Of a stretch of 27,788 nt of DNA, positions 1 to 7,136 are shown piece after piece. The DNA is taken from the NCBI GenBank assembly GCA_002898935.1, contig BEII01000001.1:1-27788 (forward strand). The letters run 5' to 3'. The notes below the pieces were generated by a model that was not told the DNA's origin, did not search any database, and was given only the letters and a program-made list of their open reading frames with translations. The DNA is from a bacterium HR32 (GTDB taxonomy: Bacteria > Sysuimicrobiota > Sysuimicrobiia > Sysuimicrobiales > Sysuimicrobiaceae). The translations under genes were made by a program, and so were the position numbers. Position 1 is the first letter of the stretch, and the number at the start of each line of letters is the position of its first letter.

Positions 1-730
1 CCGCGAGATGCAGGACGCCGTCACGGCGCACGTTCGGGCCGTCCAGGCGGGTGTCCTTGGCGTGCACGTGCACGATGTCGCCCCCCAGGCCGCGCACCGT
101 GTCGAGCACGTCCACGCCCTGCCAGAACAGGTGGCTCGGGTCCAGGTTCGCACCGACCCTGGGGCCTGCCGCCTGCCGCAGCCTCAGCAGGGTCGCCGGG
201 TTGTACACGCACTGCCCCGGGTGCATCTCCACCGCGAGGCGCACCCCGTGGCGTTCGGCCCAGTCCGCCATCTCCTGCCAAAACGGCACCACGCGCTCCC
301 GCCATTGCCACTCCACGGCCTCCACGAACTCCGGCGGCCAGGTGGAAACCACCCAGTTCGGCACGTCCCCCCCGCCCGGCGCCCCGGGACAGCCGGACAT
401 GGTGACCACGGTGTCCACCTCCAACAGCCCGGCCAGCGCCACGGTGTCCCGCACCACCTGGGCGTGGCGGCTCGCGACGTCGGACCGCGGGTGCAGCGGG
501 TTGCCGCTGCAGTTCAGCGCGCTGATCCGCAGCCCCCGGCCGCGGACGTCCCGCAGCAGCCGCTCGCGCTCGGCGCGGTCGCGCAGGAGCGCCTGTAGGT
601 CCACGTGGGGGGCGGGCGAGAAGTTCCCGGTGCCCAGCTCCACGGACTGGATGCCCCAGCGGGCGCAGCGGTCCAGTACCTCCTCCCGAGGCAGGTGGCG
701 CAGGCTGTCGGTCATGAGGCCGATCCACAC
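1..730 (-). CDS. Sugar phosphate isomerase/epimerase, TIM-barrel (3' end outside window)
   Basis: The protein belongs to the xylose-isomerase-like TIM-barrel family (AP endonuclease family 2, COG1082). The GTG at 730-728 is chosen because it lies 6 nt after GGAGG and 13 nt after the iolG stop. About 243 codons are visible and the C-terminus is cut off by the left edge. Visible family motifs are IGLMTDSLRHLP at the start, a substrate/metal segment EMHPGQCVYN, then ANLDPSHLFWQG and HVHAKDT; the Glu, Asp and His residues there are the usual divalent-metal ligands. It is the last visible gene of the inositol operon, so it probably epimerises or isomerises an inositol-derived keto sugar, as IolI, IolH or IolO do. 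The exact reaction cannot be fixed. A longer minus-strand reading at 21-737 is a frame shadow. Confidence 0.82.
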   Translation of the reverse strand, partial: MWIGLMTDSLRHLPREEVLDRCARWGIQSVELGTGNFSPAPHVDLQALLRDRAERERLLRDVRGRGLRISALNCSGNPLHPRSDVASRHAQVVRDTVALAGLLEVDTVVTMSGCPGAPGGGDVPNWVVSTWPPEFVEAVEWQWRERVVPFWQEMADWAERHGVRLAVEMHPGQCVYNPATLLRLRQAAGPRVGANLDPSHLFWQGVDVLDTVRGLGGDIVHVHAKDTRLDGPNVRRDGVLHLA

Positions 731-743
731 CCCGCACCTCCGA

Positions 744-1772
744 TTAGGCTGCGTACAGCGGCGGGGGGTTCTCGGCGGTAAGCCGCACCGCGCCTCCCGT
801 GCGCAGGGCGTGGGCGCAGGCGCGGGCCGCCACGAGTGCCGCGTACCCGTCCCAGGCGTGCGGCCAGGGAGGTCCGCCAGACCGCAGGGTGTCCACCCAG
901 CTCGCCACCTCGGCCGCGTACGCGTCCTCAAAGCGCGCCAGCCAGTCCCCAGGCACCGAGACCCCACACCGGCCCTCGCGCCGGGCCACCACGCCGGACG
1001 GCAAGCCCGCGCTGAGCGAGCCCTGGTCTCCCACCACTTCCACGCCCACCTCGTACCCGTACCCCGCGGACAGGTTGAGCTCCACCAGCGCAAGGGCGCC
1101 GCCCGTCAGGCCGAGCTGCATCACCTGCAGGTCGAGGATGCCCTCGCCCAAGGACGGGTCCACCGACCGCCCGACCACCGCGTGCACCACCTCCACCTCC
1201 GCACCCGCAAGCCACCGCAGCTCGTCCAGGTCGTGGATGGCGGAGTTCACGATGACCGCCTCGTTGCTGCCCGGGGGGCCGTGCGCGGCGCGGGCGTTGC
1301 GGTGCCACGCCCGGAACAGCACCGGCCGGCCCACCAAGCCTTCCTCCACGGCCCGGCGCAGGGCCCGGAACTCCGGGTCGTAGCGCCGCTGGAACCCGAC
1401 CTGGACCAGTCGCCGGCCGCAGGCCAGCTCCCGGCGGACCACCTCCTCGGCGTCCTGTACCGTGGTGGCCAGCGGCTTCTCACAGAACACGGGCTTTTCG
1501 GCCTGCAAACACGCCAGCACGTAGCGGGCGTGGGTGGGGTCCGGGCTCGCCACCACCACCGCCTCCACGTCCGGATCCCGGACCAGCTCCGCCCCGTCCT
1601 CGTACGTGCGCGCCCCGCCGCACGCCTCGGCCAGCGAGCGCGCACGCTCGGGGTCGCTGTCGGCCACCGCCACCACCGCCGCGCCCCGACCCAGCAGGTT
1701 GCGGGCGTGGCGGGAGCCCATGCCGCCGGCTCCCACCACGCCCACGCGCAGCTCAGCCCACCGACCCTTCAC
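744..1772 (-). CDS. iolG: Gfo/Idh/MocA family oxidoreductase, probable inositol 2-dehydrogenase
   Basis: This is an NAD-dependent dehydrogenase of 342 aa, the usual length of IolG. It most likely oxidises myo-inositol to scyllo-inosose (2-keto-myo-inositol) in the cytoplasm. The N-terminus has the Rossmann motif GAGGMG. The family signature VFCEKPLA, with the catalytic Lys of EKP, follows about 95 residues in, and NSAIHDLDELRWL supplies the expected Asp/His pair. The GTG start at 1772 overlaps the TGA of the upstream binding-protein gene as GTGA, so translation is probably coupled. Reading further upstream (to 2156) only enters a shadow of that gene. The inositol-specific assignment rests on iolA, iolB, iolC, iolD and iolE in the same locus. 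A related polyol or sugar as substrate remains possible. Confidence 0.85.
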   Translation of the reverse strand: MKGRWAELRVGVVGAGGMGSRHARNLLGRGAAVVAVADSDPERARSLAEACGGARTYEDGAELVRDPDVEAVVVASPDPTHARYVLACLQAEKPVFCEKPLATTVQDAEEVVRRELACGRRLVQVGFQRRYDPEFRALRRAVEEGLVGRPVLFRAWHRNARAAHGPPGSNEAVIVNSAIHDLDELRWLAGAEVEVVHAVVGRSVDPSLGEGILDLQVMQLGLTGGALALVELNLSAGYGYEVGVEVVGDQGSLSAGLPSGVVARREGRCGVSVPGDWLARFEDAYAAEVASWVDTLRSGGPPWPHAWDGYAALVAARACAHALRTGGAVRLTAENPPPLYAA

Positions 1773-2701
1773 TTGGCGTACTGTGCCGCGTTCTGCTTGG
1801 TCACCAGCGTGGTGCCGGTGTCGATGCGCTTGGGCACCGTCTGGCCGTTCAGGACCTTGACGGCGTTCTCGATCCCGAACTTCCCCATGTTGTACGGGTT
1901 CTGGGCCACGCTGGCTGCCATCTCGCCCCGCAGGATGGCCTGCGCGGCCTCCGGGATGGCGTCGAACCCCACGATGAGCACCTGACCCGTCCGGCCCCGA
2001 GCCTTCACCGCCTCCGCGGCCCCGAGGGCCATGAGATCGTTGGCCGCGAACACGCCCCGTACGTTGGGCCGCCGGGTGAGGATGTCTTCCATCACCTGCT
2101 GGCCCAGGGCCCGGTCGCTGTTGGCGGGCAGTTCCGCCACGATCTGCAGGCCGCACCGCCGCATGGCGTCCCGCGCACCTTCCACCCGCGCCCGGATGCT
2201 CTGGGTGGTCATGACCCCCGTGATGATAGCCACCTCACCCCGCCCCTGCAGCTGCTGGCAGAGGAACCGCCCGCCCAGCGCGCCGCCCGCGCGGTTGTCG
2301 GTTCCGATGAAGGTCACCTTGTGAGGCCAGGTGGCGTCCGTGTCCACGAACAGGACCGGGATCCGCCGTGCCCGCGCCTTGTCGAACGTGCTGTTGAGGG
2401 CGCTCACGTCCGTGGGCGCCACCACGATAGCGTTCACCCGCTTGGCGATCTGGTCCTCCAGGATGGCCACCTGCGCCTGCACGTCCGTCTCCGCGGGCGG
2501 CGAGAGCACCACGAGATTGACCCCCAGGGCCCGGGCGGCGTCCCGGGCCCCACGCTCCACCGCGGCCCAGAAGGGGTTGCCGGAACCCGGCCCCTTCATG
2601 CTGAGCAGGATGGTGTACGCGCGAGGACCCGCGCCGGCTGTGGCCGCGAGCACGGCCAGGGCCAGCGCCAGACAGACCAAGGCGAACGCGATCCGCTTCA
2701 T
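1769..2701 (-). CDS. Sugar ABC transporter substrate-binding protein (ribose/inositol type)
   Basis: This 310-aa periplasmic binding protein is of the type 1 fold (Peripl_BP_4, RbsB-like). It begins with a Sec signal peptide (MKRIAF, a hydrophobic Ala/Leu-rich core, then about residue 24), and there is no lipobox cysteine. The mature part starts YTILLSMKGPGSGNPFWAAV and contains IDxD-like and VDTD segments typical of the ribose-binding family. AAND at about residue 213 and GFDAIPEA further on are family hallmarks. A strong Shine-Dalgarno (GGAGGTGA) precedes the ATG. It follows the permease after 34 nt and overlaps iolG by 4 nt. The partner genes and the iol context suggest it captures myo-inositol or another cyclitol, by analogy with inositol-binding proteins of this family in proteobacteria. 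The ligand is inferred. Confidence 0.9.
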   Translation of the reverse strand: MKRIAFALVCLALALAVLAATAGAGPRAYTILLSMKGPGSGNPFWAAVERGARDAARALGVNLVVLSPPAETDVQAQVAILEDQIAKRVNAIVVAPTDVSALNSTFDKARARRIPVLFVDTDATWPHKVTFIGTDNRAGGALGGRFLCQQLQGRGEVAIITGVMTTQSIRARVEGARDAMRRCGLQIVAELPANSDRALGQQVMEDILTRRPNVRGVFAANDLMALGAAEAVKARGRTGQVLIVGFDAIPEAAQAILRGEMAASVAQNPYNMGKFGIENAVKVLNGQTVPKRIDTGTTLVTKQNAAQYAK

Positions 2702-2735
2702 GCTCTTTCACCTCCTTCGGTGTGGTGTTGCGTGC

Positions 2736-3758
2736 TCACGACTCCAGCTGGGCGGCGCGCCGCCGCAAGACGTCCACGTACACCGCCAGCAGGATGATGA
2801 GCCCGATGAACACCTGCTGCCAGAACACCGACACGTTCATGAGGTTGAGCCCGTTGCGCAGCAGGCCCATGATCACCGCCCCCAAGAACACCCCGCCGGG
2901 TGTGCCGCGGCCGCCGAAGAAGCTGGCGCCGCCGATGATCACCGCCGCGATGCTGTCGAGCTCCGCGCCGATCCCCGCGGTGGGATAGGCGGAGTTCACC
3001 CGCCCCGCCAACAGCACGCCCGCCACCCCGGCTAGCGCTCCGCACAACACGTACACGAGCACCAGCAACCGCGCGGTGTCGATGCCCGCGTACTGGGCCG
3101 CCCGGGGGTTGCCGCCCAGGGCGTACAGGTGTCGTCCCGTGGGCGTCCGGCGCAGGAACACGGTCCCGGCCCCGTACAGAGCCACCACCACCAGGAACGA
3201 GATCGGGATTGCGGTCGCCAGCGGCGTGCCAGGGAACACCGTGAGGTCCGCGGAACCCAGCCACCGGACCTCGGGGGACAGCCCGGAGATCGGCACCCCT
3301 CCGCTCAACAGGTAGGTGGCGCCCCGGGCCACGTTCAGGGTGGCCAGGGTGGCGATGAAGGGGTGGGGGAGGTGCAGGCGCGTGAGCGCGAGACCGTTGG
3401 CCGCTCCGACTCCTGCGCCCAGGGCCACCGCCGCCGCCAGGCTCGCCAGGGCGGGCCAACCCGCCTTGGTGGCCAGGGCCAGCACCGTCATGCACAGCCC
3501 CATGACGGACCCCACGCTGAGGTCGATGCCCGCGGTGACCACCACCAGGAGTTGGCCCAGCGCCAGCACCGCGTTGCTGGCGATCTGTCGCGCCACGTTG
3601 GTGAGGTTCTCCCGGGTGAGGAAGAACTGCGGCTGCAAGGCGGTGAGCACCGCAATCATCAGCAGCACGACGAGCAGCAGGTCCATCCGGGCCAGGGCCG
3701 CCCGCACCCGGTCCCAGCCGAGCCCCGGTGCCGCGCGCCCGACCACTTCCGCCCTCAC
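2736..3758 (-). CDS. Sugar ABC transporter permease (RbsC family)
   Basis: This 340-aa inner-membrane permease belongs to the BPD_transp_2/RbsC family. It has about 8-10 hydrophobic segments, beginning MDLLLVVLLMIAVLTAL. The family motif GIDLSVGSVMGL is seen near residue 90, and the EAA-like cytoplasmic region GGNPRAAQYAGID lies near residue 215. The glycine-rich IIGGASFFGGRGT stretch of ribose-type permeases is also present. The GTG at 3758 is chosen because it overlaps the ATPase stop as GTGA and follows a GGGGGGAG Shine-Dalgarno. Starting at the internal ATG (MDLLLVV) would leave a slightly shorter protein. It would form the channel with the adjacent single-domain ATPase and the binding protein. 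The substrate is probably inositol, inferred from the locus. Confidence 0.9.
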   Translation of the reverse strand: MRAEVVGRAAPGLGWDRVRAALARMDLLLVVLLMIAVLTALQPQFFLTRENLTNVARQIASNAVLALGQLLVVVTAGIDLSVGSVMGLCMTVLALATKAGWPALASLAAAVALGAGVGAANGLALTRLHLPHPFIATLATLNVARGATYLLSGGVPISGLSPEVRWLGSADLTVFPGTPLATAIPISFLVVVALYGAGTVFLRRTPTGRHLYALGGNPRAAQYAGIDTARLLVLVYVLCGALAGVAGVLLAGRVNSAYPTAGIGAELDSIAAVIIGGASFFGGRGTPGGVFLGAVIMGLLRNGLNLMNVSVFWQQVFIGLIILLAVYVDVLRRRAAQLES

Positions 3759-4501
3759 GCGGCTCCCCCCACGATCAGCGCCACCACGTCCTCCATGCGC
3801 GCGCTGTGGCCCGGGAGCACACCGGCCACCCGGCCACGGTTCAAGACCATCACCCGATCCGACACGTCGAGGACGTCCTGCAACCGGTGGCTGATGAGCA
3901 CCACGGAAACGCCTTGGTCCCGAAGCCGCCGGATGAGTTCCAGGACCTTGCCCGCCTCCGCGACGGCCAGGCTTGCGGTGGGCTCGTCCATGATCACCAG
4001 TTTGGCCGCGAAGGCGGTGGCGCGGGCGATGGCCACGGCCTGCCGCTGTCCTCCAGAAAGCCGCTCCACCGCGAGCCGCAAGGACGGCAGCTCTACCCGC
4101 AGCGCTTCCAGGTGTTCTGCCGCCCTTCGCTCCATGGCGGGCTCGTCCAACAGCCGCCACAGCCAAACCGGACGGGTGAGCTCCCGGCCCAAAAACAGGT
4201 TGGCCACGGTGTCCAGGTTCTCCGCGAGGCCGAGATCCTGGTAGACCATCTCGATCCCCAGGCGCCGCGAGTCCAGGGGGGAGGAGAAGTGCACCTGCCT
4301 GCCCTCGAAGCGGATCTCGCCCGCGTCGGGGCGGTACACGCCCGTGAGGATCTTCATGAGGGTGGACTTCCCAGCCCCGTTGTCGCCCACCAGGCCCACC
4401 ACCTCACCCGGCTGCACAGAGAAGTCCACCGACTGCAGGGCCACCACAGGCCCGAAGCGCTTGGTGATGCCTCGCATCTCCACCCGGGCCGGTGCGCTCA
4501 C
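3755..4501 (-). CDS. Sugar ABC transporter ATP-binding protein, single nucleotide-binding domain
   Basis: This 248-aa ABC ATPase shows Walker A GDNGAGKST (39-47), Q-loop YQDLGL (87-92), signature LSGGQ (148-152), Walker B LVIMDEP (168-174) and H-loop His205. Ribose-type importers usually carry a duplicated ATPase of about 500 aa. This one has a single domain, as in the FrcA-like subgroup, and so probably acts as a homodimer beneath the RbsC-type permease. The start is a GTG overlapping the TGA of the upstream dehydrogenase gene (GTGA). Its own TGA overlaps the permease GTG in the same way, so the importer subunits are translationally coupled to the catabolic genes. The substrate is inferred from the iol neighbours. 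Confidence 0.92.
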   Translation of the reverse strand: MSAPARVEMRGITKRFGPVVALQSVDFSVQPGEVVGLVGDNGAGKSTLMKILTGVYRPDAGEIRFEGRQVHFSSPLDSRRLGIEMVYQDLGLAENLDTVANLFLGRELTRPVWLWRLLDEPAMERRAAEHLEALRVELPSLRLAVERLSGGQRQAVAIARATAFAAKLVIMDEPTASLAVAEAGKVLELIRRLRDQGVSVVLISHRLQDVLDVSDRVMVLNRGRVAGVLPGHSARMEDVVALIVGGAA

Positions 4502-5514
4502 GCCACCCTCCCTGCAGGCTCCACCAGTGTCTTGCCGGCGGGCGGCAGGCGCTCCTGGAGAACCTGCGGCGTCTGGTCCAGCGTCACCACCCGCGCCACC
4601 AAGGCCCCCAGGGGCAACTCGCCTCGGGCCACGCGCTCGACGAGGGGCGGGAACGTGCGCTCGCCCGCGTGGCCCAACGACCCCACCACCCGACCTGCGG
4701 CGGACACCAGACGGTCGAGCTCTACGGGGACCGCGCCTGCCTGACGGCCCAGGAGGAGCACCGTGCCTCTCGGGGCCAGAGCCTCCAGCATCTCGGGCAC
4801 CGTGGCCTGCAGGGCGCCGGAAGCCTCCACTTGCAGCTCAGCCCCGTGCCCGGCGGTGAGTTCCCGCACCACGTCGGCTGGCCTGCGGCCCTGTCGCTGC
4901 AGTTCGTCCCACGCGTACACCACCTCCGCGCCCACGGCCCGCGCCAGGTCCTCGCCGCCCGGCCTGCGCTTGAACACCAGGACCTGCCCTGCACCCGCGG
5001 CGCGGGCCAGGGCGGCGCAGCTCAACCCCACCACCCCGGCGCCGTACACGACCACGGTGCCGCCCGCGGGGACGCCTCCCGCCTCCAGGAAGAGGCCCTG
5101 GTAGGCCACTGCCGCAGGCTCCAGCAGCGCGGCCACCCGGTAACCGTCCCCCGCACCCAGGGCCTGCACGATGGGGTTCGCGTCGAAGCAACAGCGCTCC
5201 GGGACGATGGCGTACTCCGCGAGACCACCTGGCTTGGTGAACCCGATCTCCTCCACGGACGCGCACTGGTTGGTGGCACCCGCGCGGCAGGACGCGCAGT
5301 GCCCGCACGCTACGATGTTGTCGCAGGTCACGGCGTCCCCGGGCCGCACGCGGTGCACCCCGGGGCCGACCTCCACCACCACGCCCGCGAACTCGTGCCC
5401 GGGCACCAGCGGCAGGCGCACCCGGCCCGCGTACCGCATGTACCCGTCCTCGTCCTCCGCGCACAGAGCGCGGTCCGACCCGCACAACCCGCAGGCAGCC
5501 ACCCGCACCAGCAC
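4498..5514 (-). CDS. Zinc-dependent MDR dehydrogenase, scyllo-inosose-dehydrogenase-like (5' part cut off by a TGA)
   Basis: This is a medium-chain zinc alcohol dehydrogenase. CGLCGSD and PGHEFAGVV give the catalytic-zinc Cys and His-Glu, and a structural-zinc cluster CGHCASCRAGATNQC is present. A Rossmann motif GAGVVGLS and a VGSLGH segment follow. From memory it resembles the Thermotoga inositol-cluster dehydrogenases (IolM-type, about 395 aa), which oxidise scyllo-inosose. The open frame given here has 338 codons from a GTG at 5514, but that GTG has no properly spaced ribosome site and lies inside the first zinc motif region. In-frame coding sequence clearly continues upstream to a GTG at 5679, interrupted only by TGA at 5572-5574. 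The product as written would lack the first strands of the GroES-like domain. Its TGA overlaps the start of the ABC ATPase. Confidence 0.75.
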   Translation of the reverse strand: MLVRVAACGLCGSDRALCAEDEDGYMRYAGRVRLPLVPGHEFAGVVVEVGPGVHRVRPGDAVTCDNIVACGHCASCRAGATNQCASVEEIGFTKPGGLAEYAIVPERCCFDANPIVQALGAGDGYRVAALLEPAAVAYQGLFLEAGGVPAGGTVVVYGAGVVGLSCAALARAAGAGQVLVFKRRPGGEDLARAVGAEVVYAWDELQRQGRRPADVVRELTAGHGAELQVEASGALQATVPEMLEALAPRGTVLLLGRQAGAVPVELDRLVSAAGRVVGSLGHAGERTFPPLVERVARGELPLGALVARVVTLDQTPQVLQERLPPAGKTLVEPAGRVA

Positions 5515-5679
5515 CTCCCCGGGACCCGGCGGCCGCAGGGGAACCGTCTGGACAGAGACCTGGGGCCACCGTCACGCCCGGTTTCCCGGCGGCGCCGCGC
5601 GGGCGTCTGGGGCTTTCGAGCCCCGCGGTGCCCAGGTCCCCTGGATCACGACCGCGCGCACGCCCGGGCCCGAGGTCAC
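5515..5679 (-). pseudogene. Severed N-terminal part of the zinc dehydrogenase with in-frame TGA at codon 36
   Basis: In the same frame as the dehydrogenase at 4498-5514, a GTG at 5679-5677 overlaps the iolA TGA (GTGA), exactly like the other junctions in this operon. It opens a reading beginning VTSGPGVRAVVIQGTW. After 35 codons comes TGA (5574-5572). The frame then resumes as RWPQVSVQTVP and runs through PGPGEVLVRVAACGLCGSD without any start codon before 5514. With the TGA read through, the gene would be 394 codons including the stop, matching the roughly 395-aa IolM-type enzymes. As I recall those sequences, a Trp precedes the aligned Arg-aromatic-Pro, so TGG to TGA is the simplest explanation. 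It could be a true nonsense mutation, a recoded stop, or a sequencing/assembly error. Confidence 0.75.
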
Positions 5680-7136
5680 CAGCGCTCCACCACGACCTTC
5701 TTCTCGGTGTAGAACTCCACCGCGTCCCGGCCCTGCCCGTGCAGGTCCCCGAAGAAGCTCTCCTTCATCCCGCAGAAGGGGTAGAAGGCCATGGGCGCCG
5801 CCACCCCCACGTTGATCCCGATGTTCCCCGCCTGCACCTCGTACCGGAACTTCCGCGCCGCCGCCCCACTCCGCGTGAACAAACACGCCATGTTCCCGTA
5901 GTTCCCCCGGTTCACCATCTCGATGGCTTCCTCAATGTCCCGTACGTGCACCAGCCCCAGCACCGGCCCGAAGATCTCCGTCCGCGCCACCACCCCCTCC
6001 GGCGGCACGTCCTCCAAAACCGTGGGCCGCACGAAGAACCCTCCCTCGTACCCGGGCACCCGCGCCCCACGCCCGTCCACCACAATCCGCGCTCCTTCCT
6101 CCGCGCCCTTCCCGATGAGCCCCTCGATCCGCTCCTTGCTCTCCCGACGGATCACCGGCCCCATCTCCACCCCAGGCTCCAGCCCGTAGCCCACCCGCCG
6201 GGACGCCGCCAGCTCCGCGATCGCCTCCCGAAAGGGCCCCCGCGCCTCCCCCACCACCACCGCCAACGAGCTGGCCAGACACCGCTGCCCCGCACACCCG
6301 AACGCCGACTCCGCCACCACCCGCGGCACCAGATCCCAGTCTGCGTCCGGCATCACCACCACCGGGTTCTTCGCTCCGCCCTGACACTGCGCCCGCTTCC
6401 CGTTCGCCGTCGCCCGCGTGTACACATACTTGGCCACCGGACTCGACCCCACAAAACTCACCGCCCGCACCAACGGGTGGTCCAAGATCGCGTCCACCGT
6501 CTCCTTCGCCCCGTTCACCACGTTCACCACACCGGGCGGCAGCCCCGCCCGCTCCACCAGACCCATGATCTTCTGCATCGTCAGGGGGACCTTGTCCGAA
6601 GGCTTCACCAGGATGGCGTTCCCACACGCCACCGCGTACGGCAAGAACCACAGCGGGATCATCCCCGGGAAGTTGAACGGCGTGATCGCCGCCACCACCC
6701 CCACCGGCTGCCGGTACAAATGCTCGTCAATCCCCCGCGCCACGTCCTCGGTGTTGTAGCCCTGCATCAGGCTGGGCGCCCCACACGCCACCTCCACGTT
6801 CTCAATCCCACGCCGGAGCTCGCCCACCGACTCCTCGTACGTCTTCCCGCACTCCTCCGTCACCGTCCGCGCCAGGTCCTCCAGGTTCTCCTCCAACAGG
6901 CCCTTCAGCCGGAACAGGTACTGCACCCGCTCCGTCACCGGCACCCGACGCCAGCCCTCGAACGCCCGCGCCGCCACCCGCGCCGCTTCGTCCACCTCCT
7001 CGCGACTGCTGCCATACCCCCGCGCCAACACTTCGCCCGTCGCCGGGTTGTACACCACGAGCTCCTCTGACCCGCTCGGCCGCTTCCACTCGCCCCCCAC
7101 ACAGTTCAGAACCTCCGTCAAGGCCACACGGCTCAT
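5676..7136 (-). CDS. iolA: Methylmalonate-semialdehyde/malonate-semialdehyde dehydrogenase (CoA-acylating)
   Basis: This 486-aa aldehyde dehydrogenase superfamily enzyme has the MmsA/IolA family length. It converts malonate semialdehyde (the last inositol intermediate) plus CoA and NAD to acetyl-CoA and CO2. ITPFNFPGMIPLW (151-163) carries the conserved Asn, VGSSPVAKYVY (229-239) belongs to the cofactor region, and the catalytic Cys286 sits in CAGQRCLAS. INVGVAAPMAFYPFCGMK near the C-terminus is characteristic of MMSDH rather than ordinary aldehyde dehydrogenases. The ATG at 7136 overlaps the iolD TGA as ATGA; longer readings (to 7328) only extend into iolD. The codons lean more to G-ending and T-containing forms (GCG, CGG, ACG, TGT, TTG, ATT) than those of the flanking genes, which may indicate a different origin. 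Confidence 0.95.
   Translation of the reverse strand: MSRVALTEVLNCVGGEWKRPSGSEELVVYNPATGEVLARGYGSSREEVDEAARVAARAFEGWRRVPVTERVQYLFRLKGLLEENLEDLARTVTEECGKTYEESVGELRRGIENVEVACGAPSLMQGYNTEDVARGIDEHLYRQPVGVVAAITPFNFPGMIPLWFLPYAVACGNAILVKPSDKVPLTMQKIMGLVERAGLPPGVVNVVNGAKETVDAILDHPLVRAVSFVGSSPVAKYVYTRATANGKRAQCQGGAKNPVVVMPDADWDLVPRVVAESAFGCAGQRCLASSLAVVVGEARGPFREAIAELAASRRVGYGLEPGVEMGPVIRRESKERIEGLIGKGAEEGARIVVDGRGARVPGYEGGFFVRPTVLEDVPPEGVVARTEIFGPVLGLVHVRDIEEAIEMVNRGNYGNMACLFTRSGAAARKFRYEVQAGNIGINVGVAAPMAFYPFCGMKESFFGDLHGQGRDAVEFYTEKKVVVERW

Noticed and set aside
21..737. 238-codon minus-strand frame at the left edge
   Set aside because: The neighbouring frame from GTG 730 encodes a clear TIM-barrel isomerase; this one is Arg/Gly/Pro-rich shadow sequence.
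4498..5679. Selenocysteine insertion at the TGA
   Set aside because: The aligned residue in remembered homologues is Trp rather than Cys, and I see no SECIS-like hairpin right after the codon; a nonsense change is simpler.
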